This document shows, piece by piece, positions 41,801 through 44,800 of a DNA stretch of 64,000 nt. The notes below the pieces were generated by a model. That model made no database searches, was not told the origin of the DNA, and saw only the letters and a list, made by a program, of their open reading frames with translations. Numbering within the stretch: the first letter of the stretch is position 1; each line of letters opens with the position of its first letter. The position numbers were made by a program, and so were the translations under genes. The stretch lies in NCBI GenBank assembly GCA_035578175.1, contig JAQMRL010000008.1:94869041-94933040 (forward strand), in the 5' to 3' direction. Origin of the DNA: Catonia carolina (lineage: Eukaryota > Arthropoda > Insecta > Hemiptera > Achilidae).

Positions 41801-44800
41801 ATTGTTTCGTTCCCTAAAAGTTTTCATTATTTTATCCAGAACACAGTTAAAAAGAATTGGCGAGAGTCCATCCCCTTGTCTTAAGCCCGTTTTAATTTGG
41901 AAAGGGCGGCTTAGTTTACCTCTGAATTTAATTTGTGACACTGTATTTGTGAGGGTACGTTGGATCAACTTTACAGTTTTCTGGTCAACTCCGATTTCTT
42001 GCAGCGTTTTGATTACTGTTTCCCTATCTACCGAGTCGTAGGCTTTTTTAAAGTCCACAAAAGTGATGTAAAGCCCTTTGTTCCTGATTTTATAATATTG
42101 CATTAGCAGTTTGAGACTTAATATTTGTTCCGGGCATGATCGTCCTTTCCTAAAGCCTCCCTGGTACTCGCCTATAAGATAATCCACTTGTGGTTCCAGC
42201 CTATTTAGTAACAATTTAGAAAATATTTTGTAAGTGACTTCCAGGAGTGATATTCCTCTGTAGTTATTAACATCTGTTTTTGAGTTTTTTTTATGCAATG
42301 GGTGTATAAGAGCTGTCAACCAATCTTCCGGTATCTCTACCTTTTCCCAGACTTCTTGAAACAACTTTGTTGTTTCTTTGATGTATCGCTTATCTACAAC
42401 TTTCCAAATTTCCGCGATAATAAAATAATAATTAATTTATAATAAATAATAAATAATTTAATAAATAATTTTATTTATAATAAAACATAAAAAAACGTTC
42501 GTTGTATGCTACAAAGTTTAATAAATTAATAGAGATATATTAATATAAAATATATAACAATATAGACGATATATTTAAATATTACTAGATACTTAAATAC
42601 TTAATACTTAGATAAATAATATTAGATACTTATAAATATGATAAAAATTTATGATTTTGTAGAAAAAACCGTAGTTGGAATTGGTTCATTTATTTTAGAG
42701 CAATATTCTTAATAGTTAATGCATAAATTCCAAAACTGTTGCATTACAGTACTTTATATTCGTTGATGTTTTGCTATCAACTCTAAAATGAAACTTTGGT
42801 TGAATTTCCGAATAGGTTAATGTAGTTGGTTTCCCGTGTAATTTATTAACTGTGTTTTAGATTTTAGATTTTAGTTTTACGATCGCATATGATTATAAAG
42901 TAGTGAAGTTTTCAACAATTCAAATGTAAGCTACAATTGATTACACATTTGATATAAATATTTTACGGGAGTGGTACGCTAGTGATAAGCGGGAAGCCAT
43001 TTGTTTTTACTGCATTACATAAATCTTAGAAAAGAGGAGACGCCCATTGATGGCAAGATATGTTGTCTAACCACCAGTTCTAAACGACCGAATAATTTGG
43101 CTTTTAGTTTCATCTACTTTAGCCAAGAAATAGAAAATACTACCGTATTTTTATATCAAGATTAAAATAATAAGAACAAAAAATCCAATAAAATTTTATG
43201 AGAAACAATTTGAAAATATAATGGCTCTACGGTAATAAAAACATTTAATTGGTTTAAATAATGTTCTATTTTCTTTGTGAAAACCAAATCTTGTGGTATT
43301 GTGGTAACAAAACGGTCTGAATTTCAATCAGACGAACTTGGGATAAATACCCCGTTTCAACAATTTTAATATTATTTTGAAATTATATGATAGAAAGTAT
43401 TAAAATTTTAAATCTATAAAACGTAAAAATTATTGCCTCGTTTGAATTTTAAATAACGCCAGAAAAATTATTACACCAATTAAGAAAATGTATTAACTTA
43501 ATTATTTTTATACATTAAAATTTTATGTCACGCAGCCGAATTCATTTCTCTTTATAACAATAAAAATGAAAACGTTTCCGTGAACAATATTTGAAGTTGG
43601 ATTTTAAACCTTAATATAGACTTTCTATCATTTTTATAACCTTGAGACCAATACTGCTGTCGCTTTCAAAAGAAAGTTGCCTTGTAAGTAAAAATGTGAC
43701 ATTTAAATGAACTTTGGGGTTATTCTTGGAAGATTCTTTTGAATTTTTATTATTCATAAATAAAGTTAATAATTCCAAGTTTAAAGGATCTGCGGTACTT
43801 GAAAATCCCACGTAAATTTTAATGAGTATTTTGTTAAATAGAGCTTACATTATTATCCATTTGTAAGAACATTAAACATTTTTTGTTAATAACTGTAACA
43901 ATTATTTAAAAACAGTTTAAAAAAAAAATTAAGTAAATATGTTAATAGTTTGTAATCTATTTTCAAGAAGATCGCATTCAGCAGCGTTGCTTCCGTATGT
44001 TTTTTTCGGTTATTGGAGGTAACAAAAGATTTCTTCTTGGATCCAGACGATATGTAATTTTTCATTAAATCGGGATAGACGCAAAGCTCGGTTTAATAAT
44101 AATGAAAAATAAGTATGTGACATGAAGTCCAATTAGTAATTGAATATTTCCTTAAATTTATGAATTCTAAAGATTAATTTGCTTGAAAAGTAAGAATTAA
44201 CTTAATGGTAATTTAAATAGTGGATTGAAATTTAATTATTCAAAATATAGTTTAATTTAAATACAATTTTGTTTTTTTATTTTTGAAAGGATGACTTAAA
44301 ATTTTAATTCAGGCAAACCGGTAAGAAAGATGAAATATTTTGGCACTATTAAATCTTTGATCTTCTTATGTATCACCAAGAAGATTGCTGGTTAAATGAT
44401 TAGCAAAAAACCCTTCTGCAAACAAGTTCTATTAAATCATTATCCCAGGAGGATGATAACCTTCAGGTATTTATGTTTCAAATTTTTTACCCTACCTAGA
44501 GCAGTGATGAACAAAGTTCGGCCCGCGGAGCAGATCCGGCCACCGGACTGATGTAATCCGGCCTGTGACCGAGTCCTGAATGACAACCTACCTACAAACA
44601 TAATCTATCGTGTTCTTAGGAGAGAAAAGTATTTAGCTTTGTCAAATAAAACAAAAATTATTTTTTCGTATTTTCAATAGCCCATGCCACTTAATTTGGA
44701 TTGTGAAACAGCCAGAACAAAATTTATGCTTGAACTAATTGAGTTACAGTGTACTGAATTGAAACAGTCTTTTCTTAACGTCCCAAAAGCAGTTTTACTA

